Of a stretch of 64,000 bases of DNA, positions 40,603-49,125 are shown piece by piece. Each line of letters begins with the position of its first letter. Position 1 is the first letter of the stretch. The stretch comes from Aquimonas sp. (GTDB taxonomy: Bacteria; Pseudomonadota; Gammaproteobacteria; Xanthomonadales; Xanthomonadaceae). Position numbers and translations under genes: made by a program. The notes beneath the pieces were generated by a model that saw nothing but the letters and a program-made list of their open reading frames with translations, was not told the DNA's origin and made no database searches. The stretch lies in the NCBI GenBank assembly GCA_022241605.1, contig JAKOMQ010000007.1, forward strand, positions 62,001-126,000. Direction: 5' to 3'.

Positions 40603-43355
40603 GCCGACCTGCCATCGACTGGTCCGAAGTTCGCAGGCTGTTCGACCTGGTCTGCGAACGTCCCGAATCGGACTGGCTGGACCTGCTGCAGGCGGAGGGC
40701 GCCAGCGACGTGGTGTCGCGTGAGGTTCTGGAGCTGTGCCGAGTACAGACACGGGGTGCGGCCCTGCCGCGGCCGGTGGCGAAGATGCTGGCCAGCCTCG
40801 ATCCCGAATTGCCAGCGGGCACGCGGCTCGGCCCTTGGCGCCTGCTGTCGACCCTGGCGGAAGGCGGCATGGGCCGGGTCTATCTGGCCGAGCGCGCCGA
40901 CGGGCAGTACGAGATGAAGGTGGCGATCAAGCGCCTTCGCGCGCTCGGAGCCGCGGAAGAGCACGCCCTGCTGCGACGCGAGCGGCAGATCCTGGCCGAT
41001 CTGGTCCATCCGCACATCGCTCGTCTGCTCGATGGCGGCGTCAGCCCCAACGGCCAGCCGCACCTGGTCATGGAGTACATCGAAGGCCGACGTATCGACC
41101 ACTGGTGCGCCAGTGGTGGCCTGGCGCTTTCGGCAAGGCTGCGGCTTTTTATGCAGGTGGCGCGCGCTGTGGCGCACGCCCACCGGCATCTGGTCCTGCA
41201 CTGCGATATCAAGCCCTCCAACGTCCTGGTGCGGTCGGATGGCACGCCGGTGCTGCTCGATTTCGGCATCGCGCGGCTGCTGGACTCCGAGGGGCGCGAG
41301 GCCGGCGGGCAGGGTTACATGACGCCGCGATACGCCAGCCCCGAGCAGAAGCGCGGCGAGCCGCTGTCTGCAGCCACCGATATCTACAGCCTTGGCTTGC
41401 TGTTGTCGGAACTGCTCGCGCCGGATCCGGATTCGAAGCCCGAGTCAGCGTCCACCGACACCCCGCCGACCCAGCCGCCCAGCGGCCGTGCGGTGCGTTC
41501 CGGGCTGCCTTGGGCGCGGCACCTGCGCGGCGATCTCGATTCCATCGTGATGCGCGCCTGTGCCGCCGACCCTGCTCGGCGCTACGACAGCGCGGAGTCG
41601 TTGGCTGCTGACATCGAACGGCATCTGGAACGTCGTCCGGTCGCCGCACGCAGGGGTGCGCCGGGTTACCACCTGCTGCGCCTGCTGCAGCGGCGCTGGC
41701 CTGTGTTCACTGCTGGCGCCGTGATGCTGGCAATGGCGGCAGGCTTCACCTTCAGCCTGCAGCTCCAGCTGGAGCGCGCTCGCACAGCCGAGCAGATGGC
41801 CCGCGTCGAGGTCGAAAGCAACCGGCAAACGGTGCAGTTTCTGCTTGGGGTGTTCGAGCATGCGGATCCCGAGCTTGGCAGCCGTGCCGATACCACCGCG
41901 CGCGAGCTGCTGGACTCCGCGCGTCGCGAGCTGGATGCAGGGCTGCCGGCGGACCGTGAGCTGCGGATGCGGTTGGCGCTCACCTTGGGCCAGATCTATT
42001 ACCGCATCGGCTTGCCTGCCGAGGCATTGCAGCTGCTTCGGACGGCGCAGTCACTGGCGCCATCGACCCTGCCGCTGCCGGAGCGCCTGCAGCTGGAGGA
42101 CAGTCTCGCTCAGGCATTGCTCATGTTTGGCGAGCAGGCGGATGCCGAACACGTGGCGCGGCAGGCACTGGCGCTGGCCGAGGCTCGGCTGGATCCCAAT
42201 GATCTCGCAGTCGGCAACGCGCTCAACACCCTGGGTCTCGCTCTGAACGATCGACAGCGCGTGGATGAAGCTTCGACGGTGTTTCGCCGCGCGCTGGCGA
42301 TACGCGAGGAAGCCGCCGGGATACCCAGCATCGAGGTGGCATCCACACTCCACAACCTTGGACTGGTGGAGCGCCGTGCGCAGCGCCTGGATTCCGCCGA
42401 GACCTACCTGCGGCGTTCGCTGGCGATCAAGGCCGAGTTGTATCCACCCGAGCACGTTCGCAACCTGGTCAGCCTTGAGGTGTTGGCTTCCGTCTACACC
42501 GATCGGGCTGACTTCGCAGCTGCCGAGGCCCTCCTGCTGCAGCTGCGTGGGCTGCGCGTCGCCATTCACGGCGAAGAGAATGCGCGGGTTTCACGTCTCG
42601 ACAATGAGCTGGGATCGACCCTGCAGGACCAAGGACGCTACGTGGAAGCCGAGGCCTTCTACCGGCGAGCCCTGGCGGCCAACAGGCGACTGTTCGGCGA
42701 CGACACTTCCGAGGTTGCGCTGGTGCTCAACAACCTCGCCAGTCTGCGGGAGTCCCAGGGCGCGCTTGCAGACGCGTCAGCACTGCTCAGAGAGTCCCTG
42801 CAGATCCGCCTGCTGCGACTGGGGCCGGAGCATCCTGGCACCGCTCGCGTACACCACAACCTGGCACGGGTGCTGCTCGCGCGTGGCCAACACGCCGAGG
42901 CAGTCTCCGAGTTGCGCAAGGCGCTGGACATTCGTCAGCAGCAGCTCGGCCCCGAGCACCCCGAGACGCAGGGCAGCCGTATTCTCGAAGCCCTGCTGCT
43001 GATGCATGCAGGTGACATCGAGAAAGCGCGATCGCAGCTCCGCCAGACCCAACTGACGCTGGAGGCGCATCCCTTCATCGAGGGGCATTTGCACCTGCGC
43101 CTGCTGGATGCGCAGGCGCGAGTCGCGCTTGCCGCCGAAGACACCGAGGGCGCGCGGCTGCTGCTCAACAAAGCTATCGAGGTTATCTCGCTCAAGCTGT
43201 CACCGACGCATCCTATGGGGATGGAGTACCGGCTTCGCGCCGAGCTGCTGAAGCCCCCGCCAGATCGGGACGATGGCTTGATCGAACAGCTGCGCGTGCG
43301 CCTGCAGGAAGTCCTGTCGCCGGATCACCCGCTGCTTGCGGGCGCCAGATCGTAG
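40584..43355 (+). CDS. Membrane Ser/Thr protein kinase with TPR repeats
   Basis: A 923-aa Hanks-type kinase. Kinase domain about 83-355: glycine loop AEGGMGRVYLAE, Lys116 in VAIK, catalytic HCDIKPSN (206-213), DFG at 226-228, YASPEQ. The HRD motif is HCD, so it is a non-RD kinase. A membrane segment lies at about 373-392, followed by an extracytoplasmic array of about ten TPRs (LGPEHPGTARVHHNL, HAEAVSELRKALDIR) to the end. The start codon is unusual: TTG at 40584 inside the alpha/beta hydrolase gene is the only in-frame candidate before the kinase domain. It may sense envelope signals and phosphorylate cytosolic targets. Confidence 0.93.
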   Translation: MGVAAISRPAIDWSEVRRLFDLVCERPESDWLDLLQAEGASDVVSREVLELCRVQTRGAALPRPVAKMLASLDPELPAGTRLGPWRLLSTLAEGGMGRVYLAERADGQYEMKVAIKRLRALGAAEEHALLRRERQILADLVHPHIARLLDGGVSPNGQPHLVMEYIEGRRIDHWCASGGLALSARLRLFMQVARAVAHAHRHLVLHCDIKPSNVLVRSDGTPVLLDFGIARLLDSEGREAGGQGYMTPRYASPEQKRGEPLSAATDIYSLGLLLSELLAPDPDSKPESASTDTPPTQPPSGRAVRSGLPWARHLRGDLDSIVMRACAADPARRYDSAESLAADIERHLERRPVAARRGAPGYHLLRLLQRRWPVFTAGAVMLAMAAGFTFSLQLQLERARTAEQMARVEVESNRQTVQFLLGVFEHADPELGSRADTTARELLDSARRELDAGLPADRELRMRLALTLGQIYYRIGLPAEALQLLRTAQSLAPSTLPLPERLQLEDSLAQALLMFGEQADAEHVARQALALAEARLDPNDLAVGNALNTLGLALNDRQRVDEASTVFRRALAIREEAAGIPSIEVASTLHNLGLVERRAQRLDSAETYLRRSLAIKAELYPPEHVRNLVSLEVLASVYTDRADFAAAEALLLQLRGLRVAIHGEENARVSRLDNELGSTLQDQGRYVEAEAFYRRALAANRRLFGDDTSEVALVLNNLASLRESQGALADASALLRESLQIRLLRLGPEHPGTARVHHNLARVLLARGQHAEAVSELRKALDIRQQQLGPEHPETQGSRILEALLLMHAGDIEKARSQLRQTQLTLEAHPFIEGHLHLRLLDAQARVALAAEDTEGARLLLNKAIEVISLKLSPTHPMGMEYRLRAELLKPPPDRDDGLIEQLRVRLQEVLSPDHPLLAGARS

Positions 43356-44019
43356 GAGAGGGCAGGGCTCGATCGCTGTTCCCAAACGCGGCGCCCCGTC
43401 TGCACGGGCGGTACGGTGCCTTGCGAATACTCGCGATCGGAGCAGCGCTATTTCAGCCAGTGCGATCGCGAGCCTTGGTACGCCAGTCACGCAGGCCGCA
43501 AAAGAAACGGCGCGGCCCATCCGCTGGCGCTGCCGCTGTCGGCAGCCTGCGGGGTTGCGGCGGGTTGTCGCGCATGGGTTCATGGGCGGGCGGGCGACGA
43601 CGCTCGGAGAGGCGCGCGGTCATCTCAGCGAGGCCTTGCAGAAGCGGAGGGCAACAGCGGTGCGGCGTAGTGTCGCGATGCGCAGCCTGCAGGCAGCGCA
43701 GGCTTGGGCGGCCTTGTCTGGTGTGGGGCGACGTTGCCGGCGCTGAACCAGCGCGGCTTGCGGGTTTGACGGTCGTGCATGGCTGGGCTCCGTGATTCCG
43801 CGCAAGTGGGCGCAGGGACATTGGGCCGGTGCTGGATGCTGCACAGGTGGCGGCATGTGGCGATTTGCGGGCACGTGCCATCGCGCAGGCGGCAGCTGCT
43901 TGCGCCGCCGCATCGTCTGCGGCCTGTGCTGCGGCCACGCCAGCCCCCTTTGCCCCGGTTGCCGCTGCGCCAGCCTGCAGCTCCTGCGCCTGGAGCCTCG
44001 CCAGCGGCCACGCCGGCAT
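43356..44019. other. Region without a supported gene
   Basis: About 660 bp between the kinase stop and the stop of the S51 peptidase gene. It is GC-rich and contains overlapping open frames on both strands (for example 43453-44019 minus, Ala-rich, and 43421-43795 plus), but none shows family motifs or a convincing ribosome-binding site. The minus-strand frame 43453-44019 begins with ATG directly after the S51 stop. It could hold a decayed gene, an untranslated RNA or another repeat family. Confidence 0.5.
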
Positions 44020-45741
44020 TCACGGTGCGCGGTATTCCATCCTCAGTGGACCGATCGACTGGCGGCTGCCCGTCGCTTCAACCCGTGTCTGCGCCATGCG
44101 CTGCAGGCGGATCCGGCCTGATCCTGCGGCCAAATCAAGCGTCTCGTGGCCGCAGCGCCCAAGGCTGGCGCCGGCCAGTCGCAAGGCTCCGCTCTGCAGC
44201 GCATCCTCGGGCGCCTGTTGGGCGCTGCCCTCTGCGCTGCCCTCCGCGCAGGCCAGCGCCCATTCCGCGGCGGCGTGCACGGTGCCATCGGGTTCGACAC
44301 TCAAGGCCATCCGAGCGCCCGCCCCCAGGTACCAAACCTCGGCGGCCAGCCCTGCCGGCGTTGAGGCAGGCCGGTGCAGGAAGATCCAGCCACCATGCTG
44401 GCCGATGGCTTCCACCGTGATGTGTCCGCTTTCTCCGCGCAGCAGGAGGGCGCTGCCCTCGTCCACCCCGTAGCCCAAGCGCGCGCCAGTCTGGTCGAGC
44501 AGGCGCAGCAGGCGCGGCTCGCGCGCACGCTCGGAAAAGTGGGTGTCCACTACTGCGTGATTGGCCAGACCGAAGCCGCCAGCCGGCCAGAAACTGAGGC
44601 TCTCAGGGTGCATTCCGGAGGGACAGTCGCCCGCGCGCGCGCAGCCCGGATCCGGCGGAGGCGCGGCCATGCCGAGGGCGGTCAGTGCGGCCTCCGGGCT
44701 ACCGTTGCTGAGCATGGCGGCGCCGGATTGAACCGCAGCGCCGGCGCTTGTGCCACCCACCACCAGTCGACCTTCAGTGTGCGCGGCCCGCATTCGCTGC
44801 AGCCACGGCAGGGGGCTGCCGTCCGGCGCGAAGAAGGCCTGCCGAAGCCGCCACTGATCGCCTCCGGAGAAGAAAACACCCTGCACCTTATCCGGCAGCG
44901 CGGCGAGGGCGTCTGGATTGCGACAGGCTGCCACCTGCTGCTCGGCAAGCCGTGGATACACCTGATCTCGCCTCGCCAGGCGAAGGTGGTGTCGACGCGC
45001 TTGCTCCAGCCTTTCGCAGCCCGCACCCGACTCGATCTGTCGGGCAAGCGCGGCGTCCAGCGGCCACCACTCGGCTTCGGCGCCGAATGCGGCAAACAGG
45101 GACAGATAAAACTCCACCGGCTCGAAGGGATCCAGCGCCGAGGCGGTGACTACGGCAATCCGTGGCGCACCTTCGCTGCGCTCCGCCGCCTCGGACACGA
45201 AGCGTCGAATCACGTCGATGCCCGCATCCGCAGGGCTCAGCTCGGGGTAGGCACGTTCGCTCGCGAAGCCAGTCGGCGCAAGCTCGAGTGCCGCCAGCAG
45301 CGCGGCGCGCGAGGCGTCGTCAAGGCTGCGCCAAGGCGACTCCTGCCCACGCCGGCAGCGACGGCCGACGCCGCGTGGATCGAGGCAGACGGCGCTGAGC
45401 GCATCTTCCATGGCGGCAACGCCAAGCTGGTTTGATTCGACGCGGCGACCGACCGCTTTCACCCAGCTGTGGATAGCCAGCGCGCCTGCCTCGCTGCCCG
45501 CCCACAGCGCGGGGTCTGCGGCGGCCTGCAGGGACTCGGCATTGATTGCGAAGCGAGCGGGAACGCGCGTCGATGCGTTCCGTGGCGGTGCATGCGTGCA
45601 GCTTCGCTGTGCAAGATCCGAACAGATTCGCAGGGAGCCTCCAGCAAGAATCACGGTGGGCTCGACTTTCGGCAAGCGCGCTTCGGCTGTACTGATTGCA
45701 AGCAGGACAGTGATTGCAGCGATGAGTATCGGCAGTCGCAC
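44020..45741 (-). CDS. Secreted S51 peptidase, cyanophycinase-like
   Basis: Predicted exported serine exopeptidase (573 aa) of family S51, which includes cyanophycinases that release beta-Asp-Arg dipeptides from cyanophycin. Signal peptide (RLPILIAAITVLLAISTAEA). Catalytic features: nucleophile Ser332 in VVGGTSAGAAV, Gln296 in FFSGGDQ, then HFSERAREPRLLRLL and GYGVDEGSALLL. The first strand (TVILAGGSL, 29-37) is separated from the next (RIAVVTAS, 194-201) by about 155 residues where family members have a short link, so a large insertion is present. Start GTG at 45741 opens the signal peptide; a Shine-Dalgarno is weak. It is divergent from the TonB receptor. Confidence 0.85.
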   Translation of the reverse strand: MRLPILIAAITVLLAISTAEARLPKVEPTVILAGGSLRICSDLAQRSCTHAPPRNASTRVPARFAINAESLQAAADPALWAGSEAGALAIHSWVKAVGRRVESNQLGVAAMEDALSAVCLDPRGVGRRCRRGQESPWRSLDDASRAALLAALELAPTGFASERAYPELSPADAGIDVIRRFVSEAAERSEGAPRIAVVTASALDPFEPVEFYLSLFAAFGAEAEWWPLDAALARQIESGAGCERLEQARRHHLRLARRDQVYPRLAEQQVAACRNPDALAALPDKVQGVFFSGGDQWRLRQAFFAPDGSPLPWLQRMRAAHTEGRLVVGGTSAGAAVQSGAAMLSNGSPEAALTALGMAAPPPDPGCARAGDCPSGMHPESLSFWPAGGFGLANHAVVDTHFSERAREPRLLRLLDQTGARLGYGVDEGSALLLRGESGHITVEAIGQHGGWIFLHRPASTPAGLAAEVWYLGAGARMALSVEPDGTVHAAAEWALACAEGSAEGSAQQAPEDALQSGALRLAGASLGRCGHETLDLAAGSGRIRLQRMAQTRVEATGSRQSIGPLRMEYRAP

Positions 45742-45805
45742 GGTGGAATCCGCTCGGTGGGGTGCGCTGAACCTTAGCAGCCGGATCGCCCCGAAGGGTG
45801 GGGGC

Positions 45806-45834
45806 TTGACGTAGCCCGGGCGCACGGGTTTACC
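45806..45834 (+). promoter_or_regulatory. Candidate sigma-70 promoter for the TonB receptor side
   Basis: TTGACG (45806-45811) is followed after 17 bp by TTTACC (45829-45834). The first hexamer is close to consensus and the second weak. It lies in the 356-bp divergent region between the S51 peptidase and the TonB receptor, 34 bp before a small open frame at 45868. Low confidence; no operator was recognised. Confidence 0.3.
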
Positions 45835-45867
45835 CTTCATCCCACGTTGATCCGTCCCGGCGACCCG

Positions 45868-45939
45868 ATGACCAAGCCGCACAAGCACATCCGGCACATC
45901 GCGCGCACCTACTACTTGAGCGAGTGGTGGGACGAGTAG
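45868..45939 (+). CDS. Possible 23-residue small protein or leader peptide
   Basis: An ATG-started frame encoding MTKPHKHIRHIARTYY... and ending LSEWWDE, with codons typical of the genome. The peptide is His-rich and ends in two Trp and two acids. No clear ribosome-binding site is seen. It lies between the candidate promoter at 45806 and the TonB receptor start at 46098, so it could be a leader peptide of that transcript. Coding status is a guess. Confidence 0.25.
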   Translation: MTKPHKHIRHIARTYYLSEWWDE

Positions 45940-46097
45940 CAGTTCCCCGGGGAGATCGCGCCAGCAGCCTCGATTGAGGCGTCCGCTGGCCACACCCAGC
46001 TGCCGGTCCTTCCGGCGTCTTGCAGGCCATCCTCCTTGCACGCTTCCGCGCAGCTTCGGCTGTCGCCGGCGGCTCGGGGACCCGTGGGGATATCACC

Positions 46098-48845
46098 ATG
46101 CACCACCCTAAACTGCTCTCCGTCGCGGTCGCGACGGCCCTGTTCTCCTGCGTCGCCGTGGCACAGGAGCCCGCCGAGTCGACCGAGCTTGGCCAGATCC
46201 AGGTCACCGGCTCCAACATCCGCGGCATCGACCTGCAGGAAGCCCAGCCCGTGCTGGTGCTGGACGAAGAGGACTTCCGCCAGCTCGGCGCGGTGACCGT
46301 GGGTGACCTGGTCACCCAGATCTCAGCCTCGCGCGGTGGCACCGGCAGCTTCAGCACGGGCAACTCGGGCGCCCTGCAGGCGGATACGCCGGCCGGCGCT
46401 TCGGCGATCTCGCTGCGCGGCCTCGGCACGGCCTCCACCCTGACCCTGGTCAATGGCCGCCGGGTGGCGGTGTCTTCGTTTGCCTCGGGCTCGGAGAACT
46501 TCGTCGACATCAATGCCATCCCGATGGCGGCAGTCGATCGCATCGAGATCCTGACCACCGGTGCTTCGGCCATCTACGGCGCGGATGCCGTGGCCGGCGT
46601 GGTCAACATCATCCTGCGCCGCGACTTCGAAGGTGTGCGGCTCAGCGCCAGCCTGGGCGACTCCGAGGCCAAAACCGACGAAATGCGCGCCACGGCAAAT
46701 CTGGTGGCCGGCTACGTGGGCGACCGTTCGCGCGGCCTGTTCGTGCTTGACGTGTTCAAGCGCAACGCCCTGTACAACCGCGATCGGGCCATCACCGCGG
46801 TGGAACCCAGGCCCTCGCAGCAGGGGATTTTTCCCAGCTTCAATGATCTCGACGCAATGCGCCTGGACCTGGTTGAGGGGGCATGCCCGGATGATCAGCG
46901 TTTCGACGGCCGCCCCGGCTTTCCGAACTCGCGCTTTGGCGCTTTTTGCGAGATCAACCGCAACGCGTTCACGCCCACTGACCCGGAAACCCAGCGGGTC
47001 GGCGCCTATGCCACCTGGAGTTACGACTTCGGCGATCGCACCGAGTACTTCACCGAGCTGGCGCTGCAGCGCAACGTCTCGCGCGCGGCCAGCTCTCCGG
47101 CGCCCTGGAGCGAGGAACAGATCGCCTTCAATCACCCGGGCATGCCGGCCGAGCTGCGCACGCGCTTGATTGCCGCCGGCGCTGATCCGGGTTTTCCGAT
47201 CTTCGGCTGGGGCCGTTTCCCGGATGCGCGCGAGATCGAAGTGGAGACGCAGAACCTGCGCTGGCTCCATGGTCTGCGCGGCACCGTGGGTGACTGGGAT
47301 TGGGAGACCACGGGCACCGTGTCGCGCAGCGAGTCCACCCAGGAGGCGGTGGCTGGCATCTACAACGTGGAGCGCTTCCGCGCGGCGCTGCTGGGCCGGC
47401 TCTGCGCCACCGGCGCCACCAGCTGCTCGCCGACCAGCGGCGGGCTGTTCTACAACCCCTTCGGCGGCCAGGCCAACAACAGCGATCAGGTGCTCGGCCT
47501 GTTGCGCGAGCAGGTGCCGCGCGACGGCCGTTCGGACCTGTTCGCCTGGGACGCCAAGCTGTCGGGCTTTGCAGGCAGCCTTGGCGGTGGCGATATCGGC
47601 TGGGCCTTCGGCACCGAGCTGCGCCGCGAGAACATCGAGGACCGGCCCTCGCCGCTGGCGACAATCAATCTCGACACCGGCGAAGTGCCGGTTTACGGCT
47701 TCGGCTCCACTGCGGTGCAGGCGGACCGCGGTCAATATGCGCTGTACGCCGAGAGCTTCCTGCCGTTCACCGAGACCTTTGACCTGCGTCTGGCCGCCCG
47801 CTACGACCACTACAGCGACTTCGGTGGCGACTTCAATCCGGCGGTGGCGCTGCGCTGGCGGCCGCACGATGCGGTGGTGTTTCGTGGCGGTTGGAACACC
47901 TCGTTCCGCGCGCCCTCGCTGGCGCAGGTGGGTGCGGGGCTGACCCTGAGTTCAGGCGCGCTGCCGTGTTCGCCGGGCGGTGAGTTCTTCAACACGTTCT
48001 GCGGGGGCTTCAGCGGTGACGACGGCTACCTGTCGGAGATCTACGGCAATCCCGACCTTCAGGCCGAAACCTCGAGTGCGTGGTACCTGGGCAGCGCCTT
48101 CAGCATCGGCCCCAACACCACGCTGACGGTCGACTACTTCAATTTCGACCAGCGCGACCTCGTGGACATCGACGACCTCGAGCTGTTCCGCCGGGCCCTG
48201 AACGATCCGTCCTTGATCTCTCGCACCGCCAATCTGCCCTCGGGCCAGCTCGGCATCGGCATCCGCAACGGCCAGATCGGCGGCAACATCGATCAGGTCA
48301 ACCTGCAGCTGATCAACGTCGGTCGCCAGCGCACCGACGGCATCGACATCGGCTTCGAGCATCGCTTCGAGGAGCGCAGCTGGGGCCGGCTGCGCCTGAT
48401 CGCCGACGCCACCTGGATGAACACCTTCGAGCGCAGCGAGTCCTGCGGCGGTACCGACACCCGGCGTGGCGCGGGTGTCTGCACGGGCGGTCAGCGCCTG
48501 GTCGAGCGGGTAGGTGAGTTCCGCTTCCCCGAGTGGACCGTCAACGCAGGCTTCGCCTGGAGCCGCGGCGGCAGCTTCGCCCGGCTGTTTGCCAACTACG
48601 TGGACGGCTACTTCGATGACGACCAGCGGGCAGGCGTGCCGGAGGGGCGCCGCATCCCCTCCTGGACCACGCTCAACCTGACCCTGGGCCAGGACATCGG
48701 CGAGCATCAGGCGCTGACGCTCAACGTGCGCAACCTGGCCGACCGCGACCCGCCGCTGGCCTTGGGCTCGGCGGCCAACGTGGACCTGTTCAACCACAAC
48801 ACCCTGGGCCGGTTCTGGACGGTGAGCTACGTGTACAGCTTCTGA
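46098..48845 (+). CDS. TonB-dependent outer-membrane receptor
   Basis: A 915-aa TonB-dependent transporter. Signal peptide (MHHPKLLSVAVATALFSCVAVAQ), plug domain (about 30-160; IQVTGSNIRG, ISLRGLGTASTLTLVNGRRV, ASAIYGADAVAGVVNIILR) and a 22-strand barrel ending in the aromatic WTVSYVYSF. It belongs to the large receptor group used by this order for oligomers such as glycans and peptides. ATG at 46098 has GGGGA upstream. Its neighbours, a secreted S51 peptidase, a YfcC transporter and an isoaspartyl dipeptidase, suggest the substrate is a peptide made from aspartyl units (inference). Confidence 0.94.
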   Translation: MHHPKLLSVAVATALFSCVAVAQEPAESTELGQIQVTGSNIRGIDLQEAQPVLVLDEEDFRQLGAVTVGDLVTQISASRGGTGSFSTGNSGALQADTPAGASAISLRGLGTASTLTLVNGRRVAVSSFASGSENFVDINAIPMAAVDRIEILTTGASAIYGADAVAGVVNIILRRDFEGVRLSASLGDSEAKTDEMRATANLVAGYVGDRSRGLFVLDVFKRNALYNRDRAITAVEPRPSQQGIFPSFNDLDAMRLDLVEGACPDDQRFDGRPGFPNSRFGAFCEINRNAFTPTDPETQRVGAYATWSYDFGDRTEYFTELALQRNVSRAASSPAPWSEEQIAFNHPGMPAELRTRLIAAGADPGFPIFGWGRFPDAREIEVETQNLRWLHGLRGTVGDWDWETTGTVSRSESTQEAVAGIYNVERFRAALLGRLCATGATSCSPTSGGLFYNPFGGQANNSDQVLGLLREQVPRDGRSDLFAWDAKLSGFAGSLGGGDIGWAFGTELRRENIEDRPSPLATINLDTGEVPVYGFGSTAVQADRGQYALYAESFLPFTETFDLRLAARYDHYSDFGGDFNPAVALRWRPHDAVVFRGGWNTSFRAPSLAQVGAGLTLSSGALPCSPGGEFFNTFCGGFSGDDGYLSEIYGNPDLQAETSSAWYLGSAFSIGPNTTLTVDYFNFDQRDLVDIDDLELFRRALNDPSLISRTANLPSGQLGIGIRNGQIGGNIDQVNLQLINVGRQRTDGIDIGFEHRFEERSWGRLRLIADATWMNTFERSESCGGTDTRRGAGVCTGGQRLVERVGEFRFPEWTVNAGFAWSRGGSFARLFANYVDGYFDDDQRAGVPEGRRIPSWTTLNLTLGQDIGEHQALTLNVRNLADRDPPLALGSAANVDLFNHNTLGRFWTVSYVYSF

Positions 48846-49125
48846 GGCCAGGCGATCCGGCTGCATCACGTCGCCGCGCGGGGCTCGACTCTCCGGAGCC
48901 TTGAGCGGCGGCGGCCGCTGGCACCCCCCGGCTGCGGCAGGCCGCAGGCGCGGAGACTCGCGCTGGCACCCGCACCGCTGGATGCGCGGTGCGTTCAACG
49001 TCGATCGGGCGGAATGCCGGTCGACGCTCGTGGCAGGGCGGGGCGGGAGGTGCGGGCGAAAGCCGGCCTTCCCGCCCGTCGTCCGCTGCCTTGACGCGAT
49101 TTCCTTCCGCAGAGGGCGCCCCCCT

